A DNA stretch of 64,000 bases. It comes from Methyloterricola oryzae. GTDB taxonomy: Bacteria > Pseudomonadota > Gammaproteobacteria > Methylococcales > Methylococcaceae. A program made the translations under genes and the position numbers. The notes under the pieces are model-generated. The model had not been told where the DNA came from. It saw only the letters and a program-made list of their open reading frames with translations, and made no database searches. The stretch spans positions 22,509-86,508 of the forward strand of contig NZ_JYNS01000017.1 in NCBI RefSeq assembly GCF_000934725.1. Direction: 5' to 3'. Positions 45,901-54,400 of the stretch are shown in pieces (the first letter of the stretch is position 1; each line of letters begins with the position of its first letter).

Positions 45901-46101
45901 CTGGGCAGCGGCGATGGCGCCGAGATCCGACAGCCCCTTGGCATTTCTATCGTAGGTGGCCTGATGGTCAGTCAGTTTCTGACCCTGTATACCACGCCCG
46001 TGGTGTATCTCTATTTGAACGGCTTCCGCTTCTGGTGCCTACGAAGATTATCGTCCACCAAATCCGACAATCAGATCCGATCTCATGAGGCAACAACATA
46101 G
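42925..46101 (+). CDS. mdtC: MdtC/MuxC-type RND permease
   Basis: The second permease of the pair, 1058 residues from ATG 42925, which overlaps the mdtB stop by 14 bp (the frame itself opens at 42877). About 30 extra residues precede the first membrane helix ([20 protein letters not shown]), longer than in most MdtC. Signature parts: [40 protein letters not shown] and TM4 [21 protein letters not shown]. With MdtB and MdtA it would form a proton-driven tripartite pump with the channel encoded next. Confidence 0.92.
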   Translation: MPEFEPVASIEPNESVAVPGLGPQLFVHRPVATSLLGLAILLAGAVAYLYLPVAPMPMVDFPTISVEARLPGANPETMAATMATPLERALGRIAGLSEMTSSSSLGRSNITLQFELSRDINGAMRDVQAAINAARNQLPADLPSQPSFRKYNPADQPVIEMALMSDVIDRGQLFDIASTRLAQRISQIGGVGLVEVGGSSSPAVRIQLNPGALTKYGIGLEDVRAAIAAANVNQPTGSIEADGHRWDIQVNDQAKVATDYLPLVVAYRNGAAVRLSDLGTVIDSVENQRSAGFANGHPAVVLRVYKQSNANIVETVERVLRTLPELEGGLPASADIEVLMERTRMIKASLREVEHCLALSIALVMLVVFLFLRNLRSTLIPSVAIPVSLIGSFAVMYVFGFSLDNLSLMALAVGTGFVVDDAIVVLENIAGKIEKGMAPMHAAIIGAREVTPTVVSMSLSLLAVFIPILLMGGMVGRMFREFAVTLAAAVMVSLVVSLSLTPMLCSRFLKRHDSTDDRVLFRCLEHGFQALMAAYSHSLKWSLRHRRCVLLIFLGAVVLNVYLYTIVPKGFFPEQDTGRLIGGVQTDPNLAFPLLKAKLAEALERAGRDPDVQAVAGFTGGGGPGFNVLLKPLSERTSSSAQVLTRLRAQFSKLPGLRLFLFQAQDVRTGGRFSPGSFQYTLESGDLLELRQWTPRLVEALAKRPEFEDVNTDLQEKGQELRLEVQRDAAYRLGVTQELIDQTLNDAFGQRPVSLIYNPQNQYRVIMELDPSQWQTPETLQTLHVSVPPSLQFPGGRQIPLASFLTPSHAAAPQEINHHGQSAAATVSFNLRPGVSLSQAAKIVEETVSSLGAPSTLHGGFQGTAKTFQQSLNSQPWLILTALLCIYVVLGVLYESYVHPLTILSTLPPAGVGALLALLACDTEFSLIAFIGVIMLVGIVQKNAIMMIDFALQEERDRGLGPHEAIMTACQQRFRPILMTTLAALAGALPLALGSGDGAEIRQPLGISIVGGLMVSQFLTLYTTPVVYLYLNGFRFWCLRRLSSTKSDNQIRSHEATT

Positions 46102-47566
46102 AATCACAGGGCTAGCCGCTGCTCTCGCTTTAGGTTTCAGTCTTCCCGGCTGCATGACTGGTCAGGACTACACCCGGCCGGAGTTGGCGTTGCCGAACCA
46201 TTTCAAGGAACAGCCCGGCTGGAAGGTCGTGAAGGGCGATGAACCGCCTTTACGGTTGAATTGGTGGGAATCGTTCAACGATGTTTTGCTTAATCGGCTT
46301 GAGGCGCAGGTTGCGACCAACCCATCCTTGGCCCAGGCGGAGGCGCAATTTCGGCAGTCACTGGCCGCCGTGGATACAACCCGTGCCGCCCTGTTTCCCC
46401 GCATCAATGCTCAGGCAAGCTATACCCGTTCAGTCCAGCCGAAGGGCCAGAATGAGGTTGTTCCGGGGGTTCGTGAGGTCTTTACAACTGCCCTGACCGC
46501 GGCGTGGGAACTGGATTTGTGGGGGCGCATCCGTCGCCAGATCGAAGCGGGCGAGGCCACTGCATTTGCCAGTGCCGCCACGATCTCCGCACTGTCACTT
46601 TCTTTGCAATCGCAACTGGCCCAAAGCTACTTTCAACTCAGGACGCTTGACGCGCAAAAGAAGGTGCTGGCGGAGAGCGTTGAAGCATTTCGAAAAACCG
46701 TAGAATTGACTCGAAACCGTTACGAAGCTGGCGTCGCCAGCAAGGCGGATGTTGTTCAAGCGGAAACTCAGCTCACTGCGACACAAGCTCAGGCCATTGA
46801 ACTGGATGTCCAGCGCACACAGCTGGAGCACGCGATAGCAGTATTGATCGGCAAGGCGCCTGCGGAGCTTGATATAGAAGCAAGCTCAGAATTGACCCAG
46901 CTTCCTTCCTTACCGGATGCGGTGCCGTCGACCTTGCTTGAACGGCGCCCGGATGTCGTGGCTGCCGAACAGCTGATGGTGGCGGCCAATGCCCAAATTG
47001 GCGCTGCGCGCGCTGCTTTCTTTCCCAACATCACACTGAATTTTACCAATGGTTTCCAGAATACGCGCATTGAGCGGTTGCTCACGAGCGCCAGCCATTA
47101 TTGGGCATTGGGGCCTGCCGCCGCCGCGTTGCCGCTTTTCGAAGGAGGTGCTAAGAACGCGCAACTCAAACAGTCGATCGCGGCTCATCAGGCGACTGCG
47201 GCGGCTTACCGGCAGACGGTGCTGTCTGGATTTCAGGAGGTCGAGGATAGTCTCTCAGTTTTACGTGTGCTCGAGGAGGAAGCCAGAGCATTGGCCGAGT
47301 CCGTTCGCACCGGGCAGGAAGCGGTCAAATTGACCGTCAATCAATATAAGGCAGGAACTACGAGCTTTCAGGCGGTACTTACGGCGCAGACACAATCATT
47401 GGTCAATGAACGCGCAGCCATCGGGGTCCACGGCCGTCGTCTGGATGCCGCCGTGGCTTTGGTTAAGGCACTGGGTGGTGGCTGGTCCACGACTTCACTG
47501 AGGGATCATCAGCCTGCAGATGAAGGCGTCGATTGGCGTCACTATCTACCCTATCCCGAAAGCTGA
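46085..47566 (+). CDS. Outer-membrane efflux channel (TolC/NodT family lipoprotein)
   Basis: A 493-residue channel with a lipoprotein signal (ALALGFSLPGC). It shows two TolC-like repeats: PSLAQAEAQFRQSLAAVDTTRAALFPRINAQ and, later, DVVAAEQLMVAANAQIGAARAAFFPNI, with YEAGVASKADVVQAETQL and QYKAGTTSFQAVLTAQTQ. These are typical of NodT/OprM-type subunits that dock to RND adaptors. It overlaps the mdtC stop by 17 bp and closes the four-gene pump operon. It could also serve RND systems 1 and 2, which lack their own channel. Confidence 0.92.
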   Translation: MRQQHRITGLAAALALGFSLPGCMTGQDYTRPELALPNHFKEQPGWKVVKGDEPPLRLNWWESFNDVLLNRLEAQVATNPSLAQAEAQFRQSLAAVDTTRAALFPRINAQASYTRSVQPKGQNEVVPGVREVFTTALTAAWELDLWGRIRRQIEAGEATAFASAATISALSLSLQSQLAQSYFQLRTLDAQKKVLAESVEAFRKTVELTRNRYEAGVASKADVVQAETQLTATQAQAIELDVQRTQLEHAIAVLIGKAPAELDIEASSELTQLPSLPDAVPSTLLERRPDVVAAEQLMVAANAQIGAARAAFFPNITLNFTNGFQNTRIERLLTSASHYWALGPAAAALPLFEGGAKNAQLKQSIAAHQATAAAYRQTVLSGFQEVEDSLSVLRVLEEEARALAESVRTGQEAVKLTVNQYKAGTTSFQAVLTAQTQSLVNERAAIGVHGRRLDAAVALVKALGGGWSTTSLRDHQPADEGVDWRHYLPYPES

Positions 47567-47787
47567 AGTAAGACGTCGGCTAGAAATTCTTTACCGCAGT
47601 GTGAGTCTGACAGGCGGCTAGCTTCAAGTAATAAATACTCCCATACGTGGCTATGGCTATTAAGTCATTACGATAATCTGATTGAAGCCAAATTCAACGT
47701 GCAGACCGCGACCCGTCTGGCTTGTGCCAGTTTGTTATAAAGTCGTTACGAAAAGTTATTTTTTGGACATAAAGCCCTCTGCTAATC

Positions 47788-47803
47788 TGGCGCTCACGTT
47801 GCG
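47788..47803 (+). promoter_or_regulatory. Sigma-54 promoter of the tandem leader and PKD gene
   Basis: TGGCGCTCACGTTGCG is an exact TGGC-N7-TTGC match. The predicted start point is near 47814, about 94 nt before the first terminator and 274 nt before the PKD ATG. Confidence 0.65.
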
Positions 47804-47857
47804 CTAGAGACTGGACATCCGAAACCCGGATCTGGCTCGCGCAGCCGGAAATTGGGT

Positions 47858-47907
47858 TGACCGGACTACCGGAAGCCAGCAGTTCATTGATGACTGCTGG
47901 CTTTTTT
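47858..47907 (+). ncRNA. Structured leader or sRNA module 1 with terminator
   Basis: The module starts with TGACCGGACTACCGGAAGCC and runs into GCCAGCAGT (47875-47883) paired with ACTGCTGGC (47893-47901), then TTTTTT. The 22-base head is repeated in module 2 with one change. With the start near 47814 this would release a ~94 nt RNA. It resembles no RNA family I know. Confidence 0.5.
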
Positions 47908-47935
47908 GTTTCCCACGGAAATCGCCCACCAAAGC

Positions 47936-47985
47936 TGACCGGACCACCGGAAGCCAGTACGCCGTTGCGGCTGCTGGCTTTTTTT
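47936..47985 (+). ncRNA. Structured leader or sRNA module 2 with terminator
   Basis: TGACCGGACCACCGGAAGCC starts the copy exactly 78 bases after module 1. The stem is GCCAG-tac-GCCG / CGGC-tg-CTGGC, with an internal loop, then TTTTTTT (47979-47985). Stem bases differ from module 1 while pairing is kept, suggesting structure is what is conserved. Confidence 0.5.
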
Positions 47986-48087
47986 ATGGGCGCTGGAAGT
48001 TGGAGAAAAGGGCTGACCCGCGTCCCAGACGCGGGGCTGTGGGGGGCTGCCCCAACTGAGAAAATTGTGTGCAACCAAGAGGTACTT

Positions 48088-49440
48088 ATGAAACTGAAGA
48101 TACTCGCTTCAGCAGTGCTGGGCGTGTTTGCCTCGGCTGCGGCGGCAGACCTCCTAAAAGACGGGTCTGTGGCAGGAACACCGTCGGACCTGCTGCTTGC
48201 GGTTTATGACGCTGGAAGCACCGGGTCAACAGCAGGAAAAACCTTTCTGTTCAATACCGGCTTGAGTTACGGCGACATCGTGACTGGAAAAGTTCCTTCC
48301 ACCGTCATTGATTTGTCGAGCGACGCCAATTTCCAGCAGATCGTCGCCGCTGGCGCAAATCTCAAATACAACATCGTCGGTGGCTACAAGTTGGCTAGTG
48401 ACTATTCGAACTACGACGCAGCGGGTGTTGCGAAGCCGTTTTCCGATGAGTCGAACGCGCAGTGGGGTGTTGTGACGACGGGTACGCAAGCCAGCGACTT
48501 CAGCGGCGATTTTGGCGGGGTCGCGGATACGTCGGCAGCCAGAATTTTCGCGTACTGGGATGCGGTCAATGTGAAGCTTGCTGCGGCTGGCGCAAGCACT
48601 GCGGGCGGACCCAATTCCGTCCTGGTCGATAAGGGCGACCGTTCTGCGTCTTTTGACATCGCCTGGGCAGGCAATTTTGGCGGTGGAGGAATCGCCAAAA
48701 CGGCCAATGCGAATATCGTTAACGGACTAGGTACTTCCGCCAAGTTCTTTTGGGTCACCAATACCGATTTCGACAAAGGCAAAGTGACGGAAATAGGCTC
48801 TTGGCAGCTGACTAGTGGCGGCAAGCTGGTGTTTGCGGCGACTGGTGTGCAGCCGCCTGGATTGACCAATAGTCCGCCGGTAGCCAATGCGGGTAGTTTT
48901 CAACAAGTGGCGCTAGGTACCAGCGTCACCCTGGATGGCAGTTCAAGTTCCGACCCGGACCGGGACACATTGACCTATGCCTGGACACAGGAGTCCGGCC
49001 CGAGCGTCTCTCTGACGGGTGCGAATCAGGCCAAGGCCACCTTCACCGCGGACAAGAATGGTACCTACACCTTCAAGTTGACGGTCAGCGACGGAAAGGA
49101 AAGTGGAACCGCGACGGTCAAGGTTGCTGCGGGGGCCACGATTGTGTTGGGAACCGTTCCCACTGCCTGGCAGGTAGGGAAAAGCCAGAGCGTGACCTTT
49201 ACCAGCTATGGCGTGAAGGGTGGCGTGAAAGCCACTTTGCAGTACTCCAAATCCGGCGGTGGCAAATTTAAATCTGTTCGGACCGTAGCTGCTAAAAAGC
49301 GGGCGTTCAAATGGAAGCCCGTCAAATCCAATGCGTCTGCAACGGGGGCCTTCAAGGCTTGTATCAGAGCCAGCAAAAAGGAGCTGGTATGTGATCAGGC
49401 CAGCGGAATCACCGTGACGGCATCGTCGAAGAAGAAGTAG
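48088..49440 (+). CDS. Exported PKD-domain protein
   Basis: A 450-residue secreted protein. The signal peptide is MKLKILASAVLGVFASAAAA. Residues ~20-255 form a domain of unknown family, rich in Gly, Ser, Ala and Asp (AVYDAGSTGSTAGKTFLFNTG, ATGVQPPGL at its end). A PKD domain follows at ~260-350 (PPVANAGSFQQVALGTSVTLDGS, DTLTYAWTQESGPSVS, TYTFKLTVSDGKES). The end is a Lys/Ser-rich beta segment with two Cys (FKACIRASKKELVCDQ). PKD domains mediate surface protein contacts or polysaccharide binding. ATG 48088 has AAGAGG upstream; the frame is open from 47857 through the leader by chance. Confidence 0.82.
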   Translation: MKLKILASAVLGVFASAAAADLLKDGSVAGTPSDLLLAVYDAGSTGSTAGKTFLFNTGLSYGDIVTGKVPSTVIDLSSDANFQQIVAAGANLKYNIVGGYKLASDYSNYDAAGVAKPFSDESNAQWGVVTTGTQASDFSGDFGGVADTSAARIFAYWDAVNVKLAAAGASTAGGPNSVLVDKGDRSASFDIAWAGNFGGGGIAKTANANIVNGLGTSAKFFWVTNTDFDKGKVTEIGSWQLTSGGKLVFAATGVQPPGLTNSPPVANAGSFQQVALGTSVTLDGSSSSDPDRDTLTYAWTQESGPSVSLTGANQAKATFTADKNGTYTFKLTVSDGKESGTATVKVAAGATIVLGTVPTAWQVGKSQSVTFTSYGVKGGVKATLQYSKSGGGKFKSVRTVAAKKRAFKWKPVKSNASATGAFKACIRASKKELVCDQASGITVTASSKKK

Positions 49441-49556
49441 GGATGCTTCCAAGAGCACGAGTGACGCCAAACCCTTGATGTTGAATGGCATAACCGGCCT
49501 TCGTAGCGGATCGGTCTTCCGATTTGATCACCTGAATTGATGCAAGTGAGACAACC

Positions 49557-51185
49557 ATGAAAAACTCCATAAGCGCTATTTCACCCAAGTTTCAGAAGTT
49601 GGCCCTGGCCGTGGCGTTGCTCTCGGGCGCCGGTGCGGCGCACGCCTTGAGTCCCGAGAACACCGCCAACTTGACCGTATACATCTCCGGCGGTGCGGCT
49701 CAGGACCCCGCATTCGACAGCTTTATTGAAGCCTTAGCGCTGCCAGGCACTTTTGACGTCTATTACGACAACGCCAACGCCTCCAGTCCTGGCTCACGCT
49801 ACCGCGCTTACTTCTTTACGACCAATAACACCAAGATTCCGGGTTTAAGCACAGGCGGTACTAACGTCAATGTATTGATTTACAAAAGATCGTTCGGTGG
49901 CGCCGGATACGGCGTGGTCCCCTTGCTGGACCCCAGTTATCAGGTCAAGCAGTTGAATATTCAAAACGGCAATGCGACGCCGCCAGCGGGTAGCGAAACG
50001 TATTGGCGCGTCCGGACGAGTCAGGCCGGCGATCTTCAAGATACCACTTCGGATGCCGGCATTACGGGTGTCAATCCGGAACTGTTCTCGGGCGTTAACA
50101 AACCGACGCCTGCATCGGGCGACCCGGCTTTCCCGGTGGTGGACGTGAGCAAATCGTCCAGTGTTCTCACCGTGGTTCCAGCAGGCGGCTTGACCTATGG
50201 CCTGGCAGTCACCCTTGATCTGTATAAGGTTCTGCAGGCGGCACAGAAAGCGACCGGCACGTTGCCGTCTTCCACGACCATCGGCGATTATCAAAACGAG
50301 GCCAGCATCCCGACGCTGAGCCGAGCATTTGTGGGTTCCCTGCTGGCGGGCCGGATCAAGACCTGGGACGACGTGCGCGTGGTCGATGAGCGTCCGATTG
50401 CCACCGGTGCGAATCAGGGCACGGATCTGGGATCCCTCACCGATTTTGCCGACGATGCAGGCGTTTCGGCGCCCGACCTGGAGGGCGGAAAGAATCTGGT
50501 GGCTATCGGAAACCGTAACAGCGGCGCCGCCATCGGCGCGGCCTTCAGTGCGGTATTCCTGAACTCGCCGGGGACTGTAAACGCCTTCGCTTCTGCAACA
50601 GAGCCGGGTAACCCCACGAATGGCCCTATTGTGCGCCAGGCCCCGGGGGCCGGACAGCAGGATAGCCTGCTGTCCGATTGGCAGAACGGGGCCAACACCA
50701 GCACCTTCAATTCCGACAGCAAGCACCGCTGGGGCGTCGCTGAACAGAGTACCGACTGGAACGCCAGCGGCACCATCGGCGTGAACCCGACCAAAGGCTA
50801 TCGCTATGTGCGCATCGACGGCTATGCGCCGACCTTGCCGAACGTGGCGTCCGGGAACTACCCGTTGTGGAGTGAGCAGACCATTCAGTGGCGAAACTCC
50901 AGCAACAGCGGTCCTAGCGGCGACAAGCTGGTGGTCTTGCAGAAAATCGCCGACGACGTGGGCAATCCCTCAGCAGCCGCTGCGGTGAATCAGAAAATCG
51001 TCAGCACCTTCGGGCCGACCGGACTGTTCGCGGTCAGCACCAATCCCACCATTACCAGCATATCCGCGCAGTTCGACGTTTCGGCTCCGGTCGTTCCCTA
51101 CACCCATGTCAACGGGGGTGTTTTGAGCGGCAGTGTCGCGCCGGTTGTCGACAGTTCGAAGCCCGGTACGGTGACCTTCAAGTAA
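49557..51185 (+). CDS. Exported PstS-like periplasmic-binding-fold protein
   Basis: A 542-residue exported protein with signal LALAVALLSGAGAAHA. The mature part recalls type 2 periplasmic-binding (PstS-like) proteins: LTVYISGGAAQDPAFDSFI near the start, SRAFVGSLLAGRIKTWDDVR as the hinge segment, and AIGNRNSGAAIGAAFSAVFL where PstS has its substrate-binding Ser/Gly loop. It is longer than usual and no ABC transporter is adjacent. It sits between the PKD protein and the giant adhesin, so a cell-surface role is more likely than nutrient uptake. It follows the PKD gene by 116 bp. Confidence 0.65.
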   Translation: MKNSISAISPKFQKLALAVALLSGAGAAHALSPENTANLTVYISGGAAQDPAFDSFIEALALPGTFDVYYDNANASSPGSRYRAYFFTTNNTKIPGLSTGGTNVNVLIYKRSFGGAGYGVVPLLDPSYQVKQLNIQNGNATPPAGSETYWRVRTSQAGDLQDTTSDAGITGVNPELFSGVNKPTPASGDPAFPVVDVSKSSSVLTVVPAGGLTYGLAVTLDLYKVLQAAQKATGTLPSSTTIGDYQNEASIPTLSRAFVGSLLAGRIKTWDDVRVVDERPIATGANQGTDLGSLTDFADDAGVSAPDLEGGKNLVAIGNRNSGAAIGAAFSAVFLNSPGTVNAFASATEPGNPTNGPIVRQAPGAGQQDSLLSDWQNGANTSTFNSDSKHRWGVAEQSTDWNASGTIGVNPTKGYRYVRIDGYAPTLPNVASGNYPLWSEQTIQWRNSSNSGPSGDKLVVLQKIADDVGNPSAAAAVNQKIVSTFGPTGLFAVSTNPTITSISAQFDVSAPVVPYTHVNGGVLSGSVAPVVDSSKPGTVTFK

Positions 51186-51273
51186 AGGCGCGACTCTGCT
51201 AAGCGGAGCCGGCGATCCAAGGATGGAGCCGGACGTGGCCAGGGGACAGGGATAGGCAGGCTGCCTCAAGGAC

Positions 51274-51318
51274 GGCGGGGTCAGGGTCAGGGAACTGATA
51301 CCGCCCCGCCATCATTTT
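51274..51318 (+). terminator. Stem-loop between binding-fold protein and adhesin genes
   Basis: GGCGGGG (51274-51280) pairs with CCCCGCC (51304-51310), with an inner TCAG/CTGA pairing, then ATCATTTT. A second perfect repeat GCCGCC-ac-GGCGGC lies at 51369-51382 and a third, AGGCAG-g-CTGCCT, at 51254-51266. It could terminate the upstream unit or attenuate adhesin transcription. Confidence 0.45.
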
Positions 51319-51443
51319 GCCCGGATTCTGCCGTCCTAAGGCGACGCCTATCCGAGCGAGGGATTTTCGCCGCCACGGCGGCATCGATTCGTTCCGCCTG
51401 GATCGAGATTACCTACGTTTTGTCTTCGAGGCTTTGTTGCCAG

Positions 51444-54400
51444 ATGTGTGCGTTTCCATTCCCGACTGCTGTGGTTCCCGGCCAGAGACTCAAGCGGCTG
51501 GTTGCCGCAATACGACAGACGCTGGCGACCGGCGTGCTGCTCGGTTCGGGACTTGCGCCGGCACGCGCGGAATTGCCGGTTCCGGCTGACGTCCTGGTTG
51601 CACCGGGCGCCGGCAACGTGTTGGCTCCCGTGGTCAGCGGCAACAACATGACCATCAAGCAGTTGTCGGACAAGGCCACACTGAACTGGAAGAGCTTCAA
51701 TATCGGGGCGGACAGCTCGGTTCACTTCGATCAACCTTCCGCCACGTCGGTGGCGTTGAACAATATTCATCAGGGGGACCCCAGCCGAATCTACGGCTCC
51801 CTCACGGCCAATGGACAGGTCTATCTGGTCAACCAGAACGGTTTCGTATTCGGGAAGGACGCCAGCATCAATGTGAATGCCCTGGTGGCCTCTACCCTCA
51901 ACATCAGCGAAAGAACTTTTCAACTCGGCCTGGTACAGGCGTTCGATCAGGCACGTGCGCCCGCTCTGCAGGCGACGGACGCCGCAGGAAATCCGGTCAA
52001 GTCGCTGTACCTAAAGGATGCCGCCGGTAATCCGGTTTTAGACGAGCGCGGCGGCAAGGTCAAAATACAGATCTTCGTGGATAAGGGCGCGAGTCTGAAG
52101 ACCAACGCGGCCGGGGGACGCATCATTCTAGCTGCCCCCTCCATCACCAACCAGGGGGATATCGAAGCCAAGGATGGGCAAGTCATTCTGGCCGCCTCCC
52201 AGGACAAGGTCTATCTGCAGCAAGCCAACGCCGAATCGGGCGTACGTGGGATGCTCGTGGAAGTGGGGACGGGCGGCGACGTCAACAACGTCGGCAAGAT
52301 TCTTGCGGAACGTGGCAATGCCAGCCTCATTGGCTTCGCTGTCAATCAGCAGGGGCTGGTTTCGGCTAGCACATCGGTACGGCTGAACGGTTCTGTTCGG
52401 CTCCTCGCGCGGGAGGGAATCCAGGATCCCATCGCGACCTCCGGTGCATTGCGTCCTGGTGCGACAAAGCGGGCGCAGGACGCAGGAGACACTCTCGGAA
52501 CCAATGCGTCCGTTACTTTGGCCAAGGGTAGCGTAACGAGCGTGGAACTGGACGCCAATAAGTCCGAGACAGCGGTTGATGCGCAGGCCCAGTCCAAATC
52601 GCGTATCGAAATTGCCGGTCAACGGATCATCGCCGATTCCGGATCGGCCATCCGGGCCAAGTCTGGCCAAGTGAGGCTGCAGGCGTTGGACAATCCCGCC
52701 GCTCCGAACGCCAAGGGTGATGCGCGCATTTACCTGGACGCCGGAAGCCGCATCGACGTTTCTGGGGTGAAGAACGTCTCCCTTCCCATGTCCCGCAACA
52801 CCGTCAAACTCGAACTTCGCAGCAATGAATTGCGTGACGCACCCTTGCAACGGGACGGCGTGCTTCATGGAAAGACTGTAACGGTCGATCTGCGCGAAAT
52901 TGGCACGGATGGCCGCATCCCCATCGCCGACATGTCCGGCGCCTTGGATCGAATTGCCCGCAATATCGATGAGCGCAGCACGGTGGGTGGCAGCATCGAT
53001 CTGAATTCCAGCGGCGACGTTGTTACCAGGCCAGGCAGCGTGCAGGACTTTTCCGGCGGCAGCGTTGCGTATCAGGGCGGGAATCTGGAAACGACCCAAC
53101 TGGTCTCAGGAAATCTCATATTCGACCTGGCCCACGCGGACCCGGATCGTCACTACGACGGCATCCTGGGTGAAGTCGTCAAGCTTCATAGCAAATGGGG
53201 CATCCGGGAACTGTGGCCCATGGCGGGACCCGGGCTGAGCCGGTTCGAAGCCGGTTACGTGGAGGGTAAGGCAGGCGGCTCACTGAATCTGTCGGCCTAT
53301 AACGCCATGTTGGACGGCCTGATGAAGGGCGAAACCATCATTGGCGAGAATCAGCGCCTACCGGAGCAACAGGCGACAGGCAGCCAACTATTAGTCGATC
53401 TAAACAAGAACAATCAGTTGGGGCGGCAAGACGTGGTGTTTGCGAAGCACGCCATCACCGAATTGAAGGCAGTTGACCCCTTTCCTCAGCAGGAAGGCGG
53501 CCCCGCGCCGCTTGCCCTCAGCGTTGATCCCGACGTGCTGCGTGGCTCCGGCGTAAGCCAGGTGCAGATAAAGACCAATGGTACGGTCAGTGTTCCTGAC
53601 GGTGAGCGTATCAGCTTGCCCCGCCGCGGCAAACTGGAGCTTCAAAGCAGCGGGGCGCGCGTGGAGGGCACCATCGACGTGCCTGCGGGCGATATCACGA
53701 TCAAGCCGATCACCAGCGCGGTGGATGGCCAAACCGTGTCCTTGCCAAGCGCCATCACGGTGGCAGCTTCCGGCAGGATTTCGGCAAGAGGGGAGTGGGT
53801 TAACGACACGCCATCTGCCAATCCGACCGGCAACCGCCTCACGCCGGTCGCAATCGATGGCGGACACGTGAGCCTGACGTCGGAGCAGGGCGACTTGTTG
53901 CTCGAGCCTGGCAGCCGGATCGATGTGGGCGGTGGGGCCTGGATGCAGGCGGACTCCAAAGTGACGGCGGGCAAGGGAGGATCCATTGGCCTCACCGCAA
54001 AGACCTCCCTTGTCGGCAAACCAGCATCCTCGGTGCAGTTGGGCGGAGAGTTGTCAGGCTGGGCGCTGAGCGATGGCGGTGCCTTGACGCTGAACACCAG
54101 CCAGGTCGCAATTGGCAGTTCGGACGATCCGGCTGCGCTGGTTTTGGGTTCGGACTTCTTTCAAAACGGCGGATTTGCGGACTTTCATCTGGAATCAAAC
54201 CAGAAAAGCCTGATTGTGGGCGCCGGTGAGGCCGTGCGTGTTCAGCAAAAGAACCTCATTCTGCGGAACGACGCTGCATTGAAACCTTCAGGCGAGAGCT
54301 TGAGCGAGGTGAGCACCGTCACGACCATTGCAGATGACCTGCGCAATCCGGCCAATCTGACCCTGTCACTCACGCAAGCCACCGCGCAAGATCGCAAGCA

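Larger units (their letters stand above)
47567..48087 (+). promoter_or_regulatory. Long regulatory leader region upstream of the PKD gene
   Basis: No gene is supported. In order it holds: direct repeats AAGTCATTACGATAA (47662-47676) and AAGTCGTTACGAAAA (47740-47754); an inverted repeat CTGGC-ttgt-GCCAG (47717-47730) about 91 bp before the predicted start; the sigma-54 element (47788-47803); and two copies of a structured module each ending in a terminator (47858-47907 and 47936-47985). About 100 bp then lead to the PKD ribosome site. Confidence 0.6.

Noticed and set aside
47814..47985. Cyclic-di-GMP (GEMM) or glycine riboswitch
   Set aside because: The tandem modules share a few GC-rich words with these classes but lack their invariant core sequences.
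49845..50726. 293-codon minus-strand open frame
   Set aside because: Antisense to the binding-fold protein and has no ribosome site or conserved motif.
52128..53099. 323-codon minus-strand open frame
   Set aside because: Antisense to the giant adhesin; Arg/His-rich shadow.
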